Source: an uncultured Collinsella sp. (GTDB taxonomy: Bacteria; Actinomycetota; Coriobacteriia; Coriobacteriales; Coriobacteriaceae). From it: a stretch of DNA of 6,175 nucleotides. The notes beneath the pieces were generated by a model that saw only the letters and a program-made list of their open reading frames with translations, did not search any database and was not told the DNA's origin. Shown here in pieces: positions 5,162 to 6,175 of the stretch; position 1 is the stretch's first letter, and each line of letters begins with the position of its first letter. Position numbers and translations under genes: made by a program. The DNA lies in contig CAUAGV010000103.1 in the NCBI GenBank assembly GCA_958428675.1, positions 1 to 6,175 on the forward strand. The letters run 5' to 3'.

Positions 5162-6175
5162 ATGTCGCAAAACGATCGAACTCAACTGATTCCCGATCCG
5201 CAGCAGCCGAGCAGGCACACCGGCGGCGTTCAGTCGCCGCGTCCTATCGCGCCGAGCCACGGTCAGCAGCGTGGTGCGGCAAACGCTTCCCAACGCCCGA
5301 ACCAGCAGCGTCAGGCAAACGGCAATGCGCCCAAGCAGCCCCCCACGCACGCTCGAGGCAATCGCGGCCCCGCACGCAAACCCGCCGAGAACAATAAGTC
5401 AGGTAAAAAGACGACGCTCTTTGTCGTCCTGGGTCTTATCGTCATTGTCTATATCGTAGGCGTCGTAGCGTTTTCGCGGGTAGCCTACCCCAACACCACC
5501 ATCGCCGGCGTCGACGTCTCGCTCTCCAACGCTTCGTCTGCCGCCACCAAGGTCAACTCGGCTTGGAAGCACTATAAGCTCACCGTGACAGGCGATGACT
5601 TTAGCTGGACCTATCAGCCCGAGTCCGATGAACCCATCGTCGACGGCGAAGCTGCCGCAAAAGAGATCATCAACCACAACGAAGCCTTTGTATGGCCGGT
5701 TCGCCTTGTGGAATCCTTAAGCGGCAAGACCAAAACAACCGCTACCTCCAACGAAGTCGATCTTGATCAAGACGTCGACCTGTCCATGCTCTCCGATACC
5801 TTTGACCAAAAGCAGTTTGAGAAGGATCTGGGCGCCGCCATCGACGAGTTTAACGAGGGCCGTTCGGGCGCGTTCGAGGCCAATAGCTCCTATGACGAGC
5901 AGGCCGGCAAGTTTACCGTCGAGAAGGCGCGCTCCAACGAAAAACTCAACCGCGAACATGTCATTAAGTATGCCGAGCTCGAGCTTGCCTCGCTGGCCGA
6001 GACCGTAGATCTTTCCAAGCTCGGCAACGATGCCTATGAGCCGCTCAATGGAACGCTGACCGATGATCAGATTCAGGCTGCATGCGATGCCGCCAACAAC
6101 TTCTTAGGCGTCAACGTGACCCTCAAGCTCAACGGCGAGGATGCCGGCAAGGTTGATGGCAGCTCCGTGTTGCAG
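5162..6175 (+). CDS. Membrane-anchored peptidoglycan-binding protein, probable L,D-transpeptidase N-terminus (partial)
   Basis: The reading frame is open for 338 codons to the right edge, so the C-terminus is missing. Residues 1-85 are rich in Gln, Pro, Asn and Arg, low in hydrophobics and probably disordered and cytoplasmic. Residues 86-104 form one transmembrane helix (LFVVLGLIVIVYIVGVVAF). After it comes YPNTTIAGVDVS (109-120), typical of the repeated putative peptidoglycan-binding domain (PG_binding_4) found before YkuD L,D-transpeptidase or VanW domains. A second copy of a related region seems to begin near residue 283. The likely role is wall cross-linking or wall anchoring outside the membrane; the catalytic domain with its cysteine would lie beyond 6175 and is not seen. 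The start at 5162 has AAGGA about 10 nt upstream, slightly far; the in-frame ATG at 5153 would leave only 1-2 nt. The gene has its own TATAAT. Confidence 0.75.
   Translation, partial: MSQNDRTQLIPDPQQPSRHTGGVQSPRPIAPSHGQQRGAANASQRPNQQRQANGNAPKQPPTHARGNRGPARKPAENNKSGKKTTLFVVLGLIVIVYIVGVVAFSRVAYPNTTIAGVDVSLSNASSAATKVNSAWKHYKLTVTGDDFSWTYQPESDEPIVDGEAAAKEIINHNEAFVWPVRLVESLSGKTKTTATSNEVDLDQDVDLSMLSDTFDQKQFEKDLGAAIDEFNEGRSGAFEANSSYDEQAGKFTVEKARSNEKLNREHVIKYAELELASLAETVDLSKLGNDAYEPLNGTLTDDQIQAACDAANNFLGVNVTLKLNGEDAGKVDGSSVLQ

Overview
The window looks like chromosomal DNA of a high-GC Gram-positive gut actinobacterium, most likely class Coriobacteriia and perhaps Collinsella. This rests on GC-rich coding, strong GGAGG-type ribosome binding sites, an actinobacterial-style SAM-I/SAM-IV-clan riboswitch in front of metK, and a single-chain ACT-containing L-serine dehydratase. 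The taxon is an inference from gene content, not a database match.

Layout. Bases 1-1466 are a minus-strand operon: a glutathionylspermidine-synthase-like, circularly permuted ATP-grasp ligase (99-1466), followed 12 nt later by the first 28 codons of a membrane or exported protein that runs off the left edge (86 to 1). Bases 1467-1830 are a divergent regulatory region. It holds a minus-strand extended -10 near 1510, a plus-strand promoter overlapped by a 7-bp inverted repeat (1630-1664), a leader hairpin (1694-1736) and a SAM riboswitch (1732-1819) ending against the metK Shine-Dalgarno. I see nothing convincing in about 1535-1625 beyond small GC-rich hairpins. metK (1831-3093) encodes S-adenosylmethionine synthetase and ends at a strong intrinsic terminator (3131-3166).

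Bases 3167-3404 contain no gene but hold a 138-nt nested palindrome (3253-3390) with two nearly perfect 26-nt arms, directly before the ribosome binding site of a fused L-serine dehydratase gene (3405-5012). That gene ends at a second strong terminator (5029-5057). A consensus TATAAT (5099-5104) then leads into a membrane-anchored, probably peptidoglycan-binding protein (5162 to beyond 6175), likely the N-terminal part of an L,D-transpeptidase.

How the genes work together. metK makes SAM and is probably controlled by its product through the leader riboswitch. Serine dehydratase removes serine as pyruvate and ammonia, so it touches the one-carbon supply, but separate terminators indicate independent transcription units. 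The cell-wall gene and the ATP-grasp operon appear to be neighbours without an evident shared pathway.

The two items most worth a second look are the metK leader, where both strands of riboswitch helix P1 have alternative partners including a hairpin that encloses the start codon, and the long palindromic element between metK and the serine dehydratase gene.
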